Below are positions 6,099-12,407 of a stretch of DNA of 12,407 bases, in pieces. The first letter of the stretch is position 1, and each line of letters starts with the position of its first letter. The stretch is from the NCBI GenBank assembly GCA_964534305.1, contig CAZHPR010000015.1, positions 1 to 12,407 of the forward strand. Direction: 5' to 3'. The notes beneath the pieces were generated by a model, which did no database searches, was not told the DNA's origin, and was given only the letters and a program-made list of their open reading frames with translations. Origin of the DNA: CAZHPR01 sp964534305 (GTDB lineage Bacteria > Patescibacteriota > Minisyncoccia > Phycocordibacterales > WO2-35-19). The position numbers and the translations under genes are program-made.

Positions 6099-8351
6099 AT
6101 GTTGAAAGGGTTGGAAATTTCTGGATTTAAGTCTTTTGCAAAAAAGACTTCTTTGGAATTTAAGTCCAAAATCACCGCAATCGTCGGCCCCAACGGAAGC
6201 GGTAAGTCAAACATTGCGGAGTCATTTAGGTTTGTACTCGGAGAACAATCCGTTAAGTCAATGCGTGGTAAAAGAGGTGAAGATCTTATTTGGAACGGAT
6301 CGACCGAAACCCCAAGATCAAACAGAGCTTCGGTCAAACTCGTTTTTGACAACAAGGGAGACAACAAAGCTGGCAAAAAACTTTTTTCTCTTGATTTTGA
6401 TGATGTTTCTATTGAGAGAGTAGTAAACAGAGACGGGACAAACGAGTATTCTATAAACGGTAGCCGAGTAAGACTTAGAGATATCATGGAGCTACTGGCA
6501 GAGGCAAATATAGGATCAAGCGGGCATCATATAATTTCTCAGGGTGAAGCGGACCGAATACTTTCTAGCAACGAAAAAGAAAGACGGGTTATGATTGAAG
6601 ATGCGCTAGGTTTGAAAATATATCAGTACAAAAGAGAAGAGTCGCAAAAAAAACTGGCAAAGACAAAAGAGAACATCTCTCAAGTAGAAACCCTTAGAAA
6701 GGAAGTCGCTCCTCATTTAAGGTTTCTTCGCAAACAAGTAGAAAAGGTTGTAAAGGCTGCCAGCCTCAAAGACGAGCTAGTAGAAAAATATAAAACCTAT
6801 CTAAGTAGAGAGAGAATTTATTTGGAATCATCCAAAGAAAATATAGAAAGAGAAAAATCTCCATTACTTTCCAGAAAAGAAGAGCTCGGTAGACTAATAG
6901 GAGAAGCTCAAGCTGTGATAGATCTTTCAACAAAGGCGCTATCCAGAAGTGAGGAGCTAGTATCGAGCGAAACTGAGATAAGAACTCTGGAATCAAAGAA
7001 AAATGAGCTTTTGAGAGAAATCGGCAAACTTGAGGGAGAGATACGAGCCTATGAAAGAGCAATCGAGCGATCAAAGACAGAAACAGAGGGGCGAGTTATC
7101 CCGTTTTCAAAAATAAAAATATTAAAAGACGAGGTAGAGAGTTTTGTAAATGAGGCAGAAGTAGCGGGCACGATAGAAGCGGCCAAGTCTGCCCTTCAAA
7201 ATATAAAATACAGAATAGAGTCAATAATCGGAGAATATACTAGCAGCACAGAAACCAATAGCAACAACCAGTTTGAAATAAAGTCACTCGAAGATAGTAG
7301 GGCTAAATTAGAGACAGAGATAACGACCACAGAAAACGATATAAATTTAGCAAAAGAAAAATACAACTCAATAAGGAGCGCAGTAGAAAAAGATAAAGAT
7401 TCAAGCAGAGAGGCCGAGAAGACACTTTTTAATCTTCTTGGCGAACAAAATAGAGTAAACACAGAGCTCTCTCTTCTAGACAGCAGAGTCTCAAAGCTTC
7501 AAATAGAAGAAGAGAATTTCAAAAGGGAAATAGAAGAAGCTGGAGTACTTTTGGGCCAAAGGGCTGTCGGACTTGAAAGAACACCGATCGAAAATATTGC
7601 TGAAGAAAGAAATATTCAAGAAGAACGAAGAAGAGAAATCGAGAGGATAAAAATAAGAATAGAGGAAGCTGGCGGTGCGGGAGGAGAAGAAGTGATGAAA
7701 GAGTTCAACGAAACAGTAGAGAGAGACCAATTTTTAGAAAAAGAGCTCTCAGATCTTTCTCAATCTGCGGCTTCTCTCCAAAAGCTTATAGAAGAACTTA
7801 GAGAAAGACTTGATACCGAGTTTAGAGATGGTGTAAACAAGATAAACAAATCTTTTAGAGAGTTTTTCTCTCTCATGTTTGGTGGTGGAGAAGCAGAATT
7901 GAGATTAATTAAAAATTCAAAATTAAAAAACAAAAATTTATCTGACGAAGAGTTGGGAGAATTAGTAGATACGCAAGAAGAAACTGAAGAGCAAGAGGAG
8001 GGGATAGATATAAGCGTCTCCTTGCCCAGAAAAAGGATCAAAGGTCTTGAGATGCTCTCTGGAGGCGAGAGAGCTCTTACCTCTATTGCACTTCTCTTTG
8101 CAATTTCGCAAGTAAATCCTCCTCCATTTGTGATATTAGACGAGACTGACGCCGCCCTCGATGAGGCAAATTCAAAAAAATATGGAGATATGATAGAGAG
8201 TCTTTCAAAGTATTCGCAACTAATCCTCATCACTCACAACAGAGAAACCATGTCTCGAGCGGGAATCATCTACGGCGTCACTATGGGCAAAGATGGCGTC
8301 TCTCGCCTCCTCTCTATCGCCTTCGATGAAGCAGTTTCTGTAGCCAAATAG
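6099..8351 (+). CDS. smc: Short SMC-family chromosome segregation ATPase
   Basis: SMC proteins fold DNA into loops using paired ATPase heads on long coiled-coil arms. The head is complete: MLKGLEISGFKSFAKK start, Walker A GPNGSGKS (30-37), Q-loop Q148 in IISQGEADRIL, FGGGEAELRL (594-603), signature LSGGERA (653-659), Walker B VILDETD (678-684), LDEAN D-loop and H713. The arms (about 165-590) are charged coiled coil. Bacterial SMC is usually near 1180 aa with a ~150-residue hinge; here there are 750 aa and I see no glycine-rich hinge. There is no cysteine, so no Rad50-type zinc hook. ATG 6099 matches the family start. A GTG at 6081, just after the rnc stop and preceded by GGGTGG, would add six residues and is a fair alternative. 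The 6000 extension lies inside rnc and is rejected. A 7-bp-period AT tract encodes residues ~603-613. Confidence 0.9.
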   Translation: MLKGLEISGFKSFAKKTSLEFKSKITAIVGPNGSGKSNIAESFRFVLGEQSVKSMRGKRGEDLIWNGSTETPRSNRASVKLVFDNKGDNKAGKKLFSLDFDDVSIERVVNRDGTNEYSINGSRVRLRDIMELLAEANIGSSGHHIISQGEADRILSSNEKERRVMIEDALGLKIYQYKREESQKKLAKTKENISQVETLRKEVAPHLRFLRKQVEKVVKAASLKDELVEKYKTYLSRERIYLESSKENIEREKSPLLSRKEELGRLIGEAQAVIDLSTKALSRSEELVSSETEIRTLESKKNELLREIGKLEGEIRAYERAIERSKTETEGRVIPFSKIKILKDEVESFVNEAEVAGTIEAAKSALQNIKYRIESIIGEYTSSTETNSNNQFEIKSLEDSRAKLETEITTTENDINLAKEKYNSIRSAVEKDKDSSREAEKTLFNLLGEQNRVNTELSLLDSRVSKLQIEEENFKREIEEAGVLLGQRAVGLERTPIENIAEERNIQEERRREIERIKIRIEEAGGAGGEEVMKEFNETVERDQFLEKELSDLSQSAASLQKLIEELRERLDTEFRDGVNKINKSFREFFSLMFGGGEAELRLIKNSKLKNKNLSDEELGELVDTQEETEEQEEGIDISVSLPRKRIKGLEMLSGGERALTSIALLFAISQVNPPPFVILDETDAALDEANSKKYGDMIESLSKYSQLILITHNRETMSRAGIIYGVTMGKDGVSRLLSIAFDEAVSVAK
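7904..7938 (+). repeat. 7-bp-period AT-rich tract inside smc
   Basis: Five heptamers ATTAATT, AAAAATT, CAAAATT, AAAAAAC and AAAAATT encode LIKNSKLKNKN, directly after the conserved FGGGEAELRL strand and before an acidic stretch (DEELGELVDTQEETEEQEEG). It falls in a surface loop of the head domain whose length varies in SMC proteins. It keeps the frame and looks tolerated. Same periodicity as the tracts in rnhB, rnr and at the rpmF end. Confidence 0.45.
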
Positions 8352-8388
8352 CTTTTCATATTTTATTTTATGTGCTAAAAATATCTGC

Positions 8389-8394
8389 GGAGGT
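8389..8394 (+). promoter_or_regulatory. Strong Shine-Dalgarno site of the 88-aa gene
   Basis: GGAGGT ends three bases before the ATG at 8398, somewhat closer than the usual 5-9 base spacing. It is the only textbook ribosome binding site among the coding genes here and fixes the start of the small gene. Confidence 0.75.
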
Positions 8395-8397
8395 GCC

Positions 8398-8664
8398 ATG
8401 GCACAGACCAAGGAGATCGAATATGGATCCAAGGTTGTGTTCAGTCCCGAAGGACTTCGTAATGGAGAAGAGAGACTTGTAAAAAAGCTCCATGAACATA
8501 ACAAAGATTCTTATCCTCTTGTCGTTCATGGGGTAGATCCGGAAAAGAGGGTCGTCTACTCACTCAAAGACTGCTTAGGTAGACCTGTCTACGCGACAAT
8601 TACCAGAAGCACTCACACGACCTTTGATTCACGCTGGTTTAAGTTGGCTGATGAAGAACAGTAA
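8398..8664 (+). CDS. Small unrecognised protein (88 aa)
   Basis: I do not recognise this protein. It is soluble and charged, without signal peptide or membrane segment. Its first part (about 25-40) is a likely helix (EERLVKKLHEHNKD). The second half alternates short hydrophobic strands (PLVVHGVD, KRVVYSL, RPVYATI) and ends in FDSRWFKLADEEQ, suggesting a small beta-barrel or SH3-like fold, which is a guess. It has the best ribosome binding site in the window and a strong terminator 64 bases after its stop. A possible weak promoter (TTTTCA 8353-8358, 17 bp, TGCTAAAAA around 8373-8381) precedes it. Its base composition is more GC-balanced than its neighbours, and it follows smc by 46 bp. These signs support a real, well-expressed gene, perhaps with its own transcript. 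Confidence 0.75.
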   Translation: MAQTKEIEYGSKVVFSPEGLRNGEERLVKKLHEHNKDSYPLVVHGVDPEKRVVYSLKDCLGRPVYATITRSTHTTFDSRWFKLADEEQ

Positions 8665-8727
8665 CCTGATCAGCCATCGAAGTAACTAGGGCATTCAAGG
8701 TGCAGCAATCTCACATGCTCTCATAAC

Positions 8728-8760
8728 GCCCGCCGCTCACCCCGGCGGGCAATTCTTTTT
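8728..8760 (+). terminator. Rho-independent terminator after the 88-aa gene
   Basis: GCCCGCCG (8728-8735), a 7-nt loop, and CGGCGGGC (8743-8750) form a perfect 8-bp GC stem followed by AATTCTTTTT. It closes the 88-aa gene and probably the whole plus-strand cluster from rnhB. On the opposite strand the stem is not followed by T, so it works in one direction only. The stretch 8665-8727 before it holds no recognisable gene. Confidence 0.9.
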
Positions 8761-8799
8761 ATATATAAAGACAGTACAGCCGGCACCACTTTTTTAAAA

Positions 8800-8819
8800 T
8801 GTAGCGGTTAATCGCTACA
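8800..8819. promoter_or_regulatory. 20-bp palindrome beside the small-RNA promoter: operator or rnr terminator
   Basis: TGTAGCG, a 6-nt centre, and CGCTACA form a perfect 7-bp inverted repeat. It ends nine bases before the -35 box of the small-RNA promoter, a typical place for a regulator. Read on the minus strand it is a hairpin followed by TTTT, so it could also be a weak terminator for rnr transcription coming from the right. The sequence does not settle which. The remaining bases 8761-8799 show nothing I can name. Confidence 0.45.
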
Positions 8820-8828
8820 AAATTAAAT

Positions 8829-8857
8829 TTGCAAATATTTTTAGGATATTGTATATT
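8829..8857 (+). promoter_or_regulatory. Promoter of the candidate small RNA
   Basis: TTGCAA (8829-8834) and TATATT (8852-8857, 5 of 6 to the -10 consensus) are separated by exactly 17 bp. The predicted start is near 8864. No coding ORF lies between this promoter and the terminator at 8957-8997. Confidence 0.65.
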
Positions 8858-8863
8858 ATCTAC

Positions 8864-8997
8864 TAGGCCTCATACAAGACACAATAACTGATGGAAGTGG
8901 GACATTTTCCAACAGCTGGTTCGCCAAGTCCCTTGTATGATCTTTGTCCCAACCAAGACCTCTCGGGGAATGTATTATCCTGAGAGTGTCTTTTTTT
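8864..8997 (+). ncRNA. Candidate structured small RNA (~134 nt), unknown family
   Basis: An independent unit bounded by a promoter and an intrinsic terminator, with no ORF. Predicted folds read by eye: closing stem P1, 8870-8878 with 8932-8940 (TCATACAAG/CTTGTATGA, nine perfect pairs); inside it P2, 8888-8896 with 8907-8915 (CTGATGGAA/TTCCAACAG, one A-A mismatch) with a 10-nt loop; P3, TGG-TTCG-CCA at 8917-8926; then the terminator stem. The P2 loop holds TGGGAC, which can pair with GTCCC at 8928-8932 or GTCCCA at 8946-8951, implying a pseudoknot or two alternative states. It lacks the SRP RNA GGAAGCAGC loop, a tmRNA-like layout, or an evident 6S shape, so I assign no family. It ends on the rnr stop codon, so rnr read-through would be antisense to it. 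Confidence 0.6.
8957..8997 (+). terminator. Intrinsic terminator of the candidate small RNA
   Basis: GACCTCTCGGG pairs with CCTGAGAGTGTC through 11 pairs with one bulged T and one G-T wobble (8957-8967 with 8979-8990). The loop is 11 nt and seven T follow (8991-8997). The T-tract overlaps the reverse-strand rnr stop codon (8996-8998). It is polar: on the minus strand no T-tract follows the stem. Confidence 0.85.
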
Positions 8998-11071
8998 ATA
9001 CCAACTTGAAATCTAAAGTTTTGCGGTCGAGGTCGGCGGAGATTAGTTTGACTTTTATTTTGTCTCCGAGAGTAAATTTGTTTTTTGTCTTTTCACCCAC
9101 TATGGCGTAATTTTTTTCATCTAGCGAATAATAGTCGCCGCCGATATCCTTGAGCCTCACGAGGCCTTCTGCCTTGGTCTCCGGATCTTCTACATACATA
9201 CCCCAATCAGTAACACCAGAGATGATGGCCTCAAATTCGGTACCAATTTTATTTTGCATAAACTCAACCTGTTTGTATTTGATACTTTCTCTTTCTGCCT
9301 CGGCAGCCGCGACCTCCTTTTCACTCGCTTCTTCACAAATAGATTGCAATTCTTCCAATTCATCTCTTCTGATCTTTTCTCCCATAAGATGATTTTGTAG
9401 TATTCTGTGTATCATAAGATCTGGATATCTACGAATAGGGGAAGTAAAGTGAGTATAGTATTCAAAAGCCAAGCCGAAGTGCCCGATGTTTTTTGTAGAA
9501 TATTCTGCCTTGGCCATAGAGCGCACAGCAGCAGTCTTGATGAGAGATTCTGAAGGATGACCTTCTATTTGAGAGAAGAGCCTGTTTAGATCCTTGGCGC
9601 TCACTGTATCGTTCTTGATAGGCAATTCGTGCCCCAAAGCTCGTATAAATATCGCGAGGTCTTCTAGGCGCTCCATATTTGGGAGATTGTGTATACGAAA
9701 GATAGAGGCGCCACCATTTTCTATTTTGTCACTGATAAACTTGGCGACTTCTCTATTGGCAAGGAGCATCCACTCCTCGATCATCTTCATTGTCTCTAGT
9801 CTTGGCTTCTTATAGACCCTTATAGGCCCACCTTCACTATCTAGCTCAAATTTCACTTCATCCGTCTCAAACTCAATAGCACCATTCTTTTTGTTCTCTG
9901 CTCGATAAATATTTGCTATACGATTAAGTTCTAGGAGAGGAAAAAGAAAATCTACCTCACCCCTTTGCCCCTCCCCTTGCAAAGGGGAAGGGTTGGAGAG
10001 GGGAGAATCTTGAATCTTGGATCTTGAATCCAGTAATTCCTGTGCTTCTTCATAACTAAACCTTTTGTCAGAATTTATTATTGTTTTTCCAAACCATTTA
10101 TCCAAAATTTTTCCAGTATCCTTTTCAATATCAAAGACGGCAGAGAAGGCAAACCTGTCTACATTTGGATTCAGACTACAAAGATCGTTGCTCAAGATTT
10201 CTGGAAGCATCGGGATAGTGCGATCAACGAGATAAACAGAAAATTGTCTCTTCCTAGCCTCCTTATCGAGCTCGCTTCCCGGCCTTACAAAATGAGAAAC
10301 ATCAGCAATGTGGACACCAATTCTAAAAGTTTTCTGATCTAGCTCTTCAAAAGAAAGTGCATCATCAAAGTCTTTTGCATCCTTCGGGTCTATGGTAAAG
10401 GTTGTTATGTTTCTAAAATCAACTCTTTCTAGCCCAGCAGGAAAGTTCTGTGAAGAAAGTCTGGCCGAGCTAAGCGAGGAGACCCGAGGACTTTCTGAAG
10501 AGAATCTTTCCTGCTGGGCTTTTGCTTCTTCTTCAACTTTTTGGGGAAAGTCGTAGACAATACCTTTTGAGAGAATAATCGATTGCATCTCCGTCTCATG
10601 CACCCCCTTTTCTCCTATAACAGAAACTATTTCTCCTTTTGGTTTGAGACCACTGCTTTTCCATTCACTCATTCTAACGAGTGCCTTGATCCCCGGCTTA
10701 ACACCTTCTGGAATAGGATTTTTGATTTCTATTTTTGTATAAAACTTCCAATCATCTGGTAACAGTTCAAGACCAAATGGAGACTTCTCAATAGTACCGA
10801 CAAACTCAGTTCTTTTCCTTTCTAAAACCTCCAAAACCTTACCCTTAAACCTCGGTTCAGCACCTCTTTTAGAAAAATCTTTTCCAACAATTTCTATCTT
10901 TACTTTATCCTTATTCAGAGCGGTATTTAGATCTTCTTCGTATACAACAATATCTTGTTCATAACCAGAGACTTCGACAAAGCCGATAGGTTTGCTAGAA
11001 ACCCTTATCAACCCCTCAACTACTTTGCCACCATTTTCTTTATTACCAACTTTTTTCTGAACTTTTTTCAT
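8996..11071 (-). CDS. rnr: Ribonuclease R (RNB-family 3'-5' exoribonuclease) with two palindromic insertions
   Basis: Processive exonuclease degrading structured RNA from the 3' end, known elsewhere for rRNA turnover and quality control. The 691 residues comprise N-terminal cold-shock OB-type domains (about 15-180), the RNB catalytic domain (about 216-560) with TIDPKDAKDFDDA at 226-238 (metal ligands D228, D234, D236, D237 by alignment with E. coli RNase R), HIADVSHFV (254-262), HFTSPIRRYPDLMIHR (541-556), and a C-terminal S1 domain (about 609-691). Two stretches look foreign. Residues ~185-213 (Ser/Gln/Arg-rich) are encoded by a 90-bp palindrome in the linker before RNB. Residues ~347-372 (SRSKIQDSPLSNPSPLQGEG...) are encoded by a C-rich/G-rich palindrome plus 7-bp repeats in an RNB loop. 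Both keep the frame and leave the active site intact. The ATG at 11071 fits; no clear ribosome binding site. Confidence 0.95.
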   Translation of the reverse strand: MKKVQKKVGNKENGGKVVEGLIRVSSKPIGFVEVSGYEQDIVVYEEDLNTALNKDKVKIEIVGKDFSKRGAEPRFKGKVLEVLERKRTEFVGTIEKSPFGLELLPDDWKFYTKIEIKNPIPEGVKPGIKALVRMSEWKSSGLKPKGEIVSVIGEKGVHETEMQSIILSKGIVYDFPQKVEEEAKAQQERFSSESPRVSSLSSARLSSQNFPAGLERVDFRNITTFTIDPKDAKDFDDALSFEELDQKTFRIGVHIADVSHFVRPGSELDKEARKRQFSVYLVDRTIPMLPEILSNDLCSLNPNVDRFAFSAVFDIEKDTGKILDKWFGKTIINSDKRFSYEEAQELLDSRSKIQDSPLSNPSPLQGEGQRGEVDFLFPLLELNRIANIYRAENKKNGAIEFETDEVKFELDSEGGPIRVYKKPRLETMKMIEEWMLLANREVAKFISDKIENGGASIFRIHNLPNMERLEDLAIFIRALGHELPIKNDTVSAKDLNRLFSQIEGHPSESLIKTAAVRSMAKAEYSTKNIGHFGLAFEYYTHFTSPIRRYPDLMIHRILQNHLMGEKIRRDELEELQSICEEASEKEVAAAEAERESIKYKQVEFMQNKIGTEFEAIISGVTDWGMYVEDPETKAEGLVRLKDIGGDYYSLDEKNYAIVGEKTKNKFTLGDKIKVKLISADLDRKTLDFKLV
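9956..10031. repeat. In-frame palindrome plus heptamer repeats inside rnr
   Basis: A C-rich half and a G-rich half flank a central stem TCCCCTT-GCA-AAGGGGA (9972-9988), with further G/C-rich complementarity out to about 9956 and 10005. Abutting it are four heptamers, AGAATCT, TGAATCT, TGGATCT and TGAATCC (10004-10031). On the coding strand this gives LDSRSKIQDSPLSNPSPLQGEGQRGE. The layout matches the hairpins between rnhB and rpmF (CCCCTT...AAGGGG with a GGGGA(G)A(A)TCT-type flank), so it looks like a third copy of that family placed in a protein loop. Confidence 0.65.
10431..10520. repeat. 90-bp palindromic element inserted in frame in rnr
   Basis: The first 15 bases, AGCCCAGCAGGAAAG (10431-10445), recur exactly as reverse complement at 10506-10520. 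Inward, TTCT and AGAAAGTC (10456-10463 on the left) also recur inverted on the right, so each arm is about 33 bp with few mismatches. The element is exactly 90 bp (30 codons) and open in the rnr frame, encoding about residues 185-213 just upstream of the RNB domain. I see no clear target-site duplication. Confidence 0.8.
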
Positions 11072-11080
11072 ATTTTAATA

Positions 11081-11110
11081 TTGCACAGGTTATACTAGCA
11101 TAATTATAAA
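11081..11110 (+). promoter_or_regulatory. Possible promoter for the membrane protein gene
   Basis: TTGCAC (11081-11086) is followed after 18 bp by TATAAA (11105-11110), predicting a start near 11117 and a ~36-nt leader before the ATG at 11153. The 81-bp gap must also hold the divergent rnr promoter; on that strand I see only TATAAC without a convincing -35. Confidence 0.35.
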
Positions 11111-11152
11111 AATAATGTTTAAATTTAGTTGAATTAGACTTAATTAAAAAAT

Positions 11153-11821
11153 ATGTTTTCAATAAAAGAAGCCGTCAAAATTGGCTGGGAAAAGACAAAG
11201 GCAAATTTCTGGAAATCTTTTGCTATTGTCTTCATAACTCTATCCGTACCATTTTTAATGGAAATTTTATCAGCTCTTACAGATAAGAAGGGTACTCTAA
11301 TCGCCTTCCCGATACATATGGTTCTTGTAATCGCTGCCCTATACCTGTCTATCGCTCTAAAAATAGGAGGAACAAAAATGTTCTTGAGGATTTATGAAGG
11401 AGAGAACCCAGACATAAAAGAAATCTTCAACACATATGGTATTTTTTGGAAGTTTGTTGGTCAGTCAATCCTCTATGCTCTTATCGTACTAGTTGGCCTT
11501 GTATTACTCATTGTACCAGGAGTCATCTTTGCAATAATGTTTTCTTTTGCAAGTATTATAATAGTTGATACTACCAGCACAAAAATAGTTGATTCCCTAA
11601 AAGAAAGTGCCGCTATCACCAAAGGTAGCAAGTCAAAACTCTTTGGTTTCTTCATTGTTATCGGTCTATTAAATATCCTTGGTTATATAGCCTTGGGAGT
11701 AGGTATGTTTGTTTCTATACCAGTATCGACCTTTGCAATGATCCACGTATATAGAGAACTAACAAAGAAAAGGGCAGCCGTTGCAACACCTCTAGAGTCT
11801 GCTCCAGTATCCCCACAGTAA
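11153..11821 (+). CDS. Polytopic membrane protein of unknown function
   Basis: 222 residues with about five hydrophobic segments: roughly 22-41, 49-69, 104-122 running into 123-138 (LLIVPGVIFAIMFSF), 163-182 and 183-198. It opens with a short amphipathic stretch (MFSIKEAVKIGWEKTKANFWKSF), and a conserved-looking cytoplasmic loop (KIVDSLKESAAITKGSKSKLFGF) lies between segments. The VPG-x-IFA-x-MFSFA pattern followed by D-x-LKES-x-x-x-(T/V)KG resembles the DUF975/YciC or GPDPase-membrane-domain style of small integral membrane proteins, but I cannot name the family with certainty and there is no catalytic domain. The tail is short and Pro/Ala/Ser-rich. No ribosome binding site is evident. It ends only six bases before the rRNA promoter with no terminator, so its transcript may run into the rRNA operon. 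Confidence 0.8.
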   Translation: MFSIKEAVKIGWEKTKANFWKSFAIVFITLSVPFLMEILSALTDKKGTLIAFPIHMVLVIAALYLSIALKIGGTKMFLRIYEGENPDIKEIFNTYGIFWKFVGQSILYALIVLVGLVLLIVPGVIFAIMFSFASIIIVDTTSTKIVDSLKESAAITKGSKSKLFGFFIVIGLLNILGYIALGVGMFVSIPVSTFAMIHVYRELTKKRAAVATPLESAPVSPQ

Positions 11822-11827
11822 GGGGGG

Positions 11828-11855
11828 TTGACTCGATTTCCTATTCGTATATAAT
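11828..11855 (+). promoter_or_regulatory. Strong rRNA operon promoter
   Basis: TTGACT (11828-11833, 5 of 6) and a perfect TATAAT (11850-11855) are separated by 16 bp, predicting a start near 11862 and a leader of about 175 nt before 16S. It is the best promoter in the window, as expected for rRNA. An upstream activating element would have to lie inside the 3' end of the membrane protein gene. Confidence 0.85.
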
Positions 11856-11861
11856 AGACAT

Positions 11862-11914
11862 CGCTCTATAAAAATATTAGCTTTTTCAAAAATCAAGCGC
11901 TTTTTATAGCGGCG
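11862..11914 (+). promoter_or_regulatory. Hairpin at the 5' end of the rRNA leader (boxB-like position)
   Basis: CTATAAAAA (11866-11874) pairs perfectly with TTTTTATAG (11901-11909), extended by CGC/GCG at the base (11862-11864 with 11912-11914). It forms right at the predicted transcript start and directly upstream of the boxA-like site, the relative order of boxB and boxA in E. coli rRNA leaders. Confidence 0.5.
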
Positions 11915-11927
11915 TGGTCTTTCACAA
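11915..11927 (+). promoter_or_regulatory. boxA-like antitermination site in the rRNA leader
   Basis: TGGTCTTTCACAA matches the E. coli rRNA boxA (TGCTCTTTAACAA) at 11 of 13 positions, lies ~55 nt into the leader, on the correct strand, and follows a hairpin. NusB, encoded at 4427, is the known boxA-binding factor. Further down the leader, 11957-11986 can form a weaker hairpin (TCTCTA/TAGAGA with ACC/GGT inside). The rest of 11928-12036 is AT-rich and shows nothing else I can name. Confidence 0.5.
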
Positions 11928-12036
11928 ATAAATAGAATAATTCATACATTGAGAATTCTCTAACCTAATAAAATTGGGTATAGAGATGCAAGTCAAACAA
12001 TAAAAAACTATTTTCTGTTTTGTTCCGTTACTAATA

Positions 12037-12407
<371 letters not shown>

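Noticed and set aside
8864..8997. SRP RNA, tmRNA, 6S or riboswitch as identity of the small RNA
   Set aside because: No GGAAGCAGC apical loop, no tRNA-like ends or tag ORF, no long single bulged hairpin, and no gene follows on the same strand for a riboswitch to control.

Overview
The window looks like part of a genome from the Candidate Phyla Radiation (Patescibacteria), most likely a parcubacterial lineage, probably from a metagenome assembly. The pointers are an AT-rich and lysine-rich gene set, compact housekeeping proteins (a 75-aa L32, a 750-aa SMC, a DnaE ending at its OB fold), few Shine-Dalgarno sites, and a 16S rRNA start that departs from two near-universal bacterial signatures. 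The lineage is inferred from protein and rRNA style and was not tested by a database search. A run of exactly 100 N (3232-3331) is a scaffold join of unknown true length.

Layout. Left of the gap, on the minus strand, is dnaE (replicative DNA polymerase III alpha). Right of the gap a plus-strand cluster reads rnhB (RNase HII), rpmF (ribosomal protein L32), a NusB-Nudix fusion, rnc (RNase III), a short smc, and a small unrecognised 88-aa protein with its own strong ribosome binding site and terminator. Next is a small stand-alone transcription unit with its own promoter and terminator that encodes no protein and folds into a branched structure, a candidate small RNA. The RNase R gene (rnr) converges on it from the other strand. 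Divergent from rnr is a polytopic membrane protein, and seven bases after its stop begins a strong promoter for an rRNA operon, with a leader carrying a hairpin and a boxA-like site and then the first ~370 nt of 16S rRNA, cut by the window end.

Functional theme. Apart from replication and chromosome proteins (DnaE, RNase HII, SMC), the window gathers RNA metabolism: L32 for the ribosome, NusB whose known site boxA appears in the rRNA leader here, and RNase III and RNase R, which in other bacteria process and quality-control rRNA.

Most unusual content. The spaces between genes, and several genes themselves, are peppered with palindromic or short-period repeats: a mirrored pair of C-rich/G-rich hairpins after rnhB, a hairpin built of 7-bp repeats at the end of rpmF, a hairpin built of ~9-bp repeats directly before rnc, 7-bp-period tracts inside rnhB and smc, and two in-frame palindromic insertions inside rnr, one of them exactly 90 bp. 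This resembles the in-frame palindromic elements of Rickettsia in principle, but the sequences are not ones I recognise. Together with the candidate small RNA (8864-8997), these are the best leads for something undescribed.
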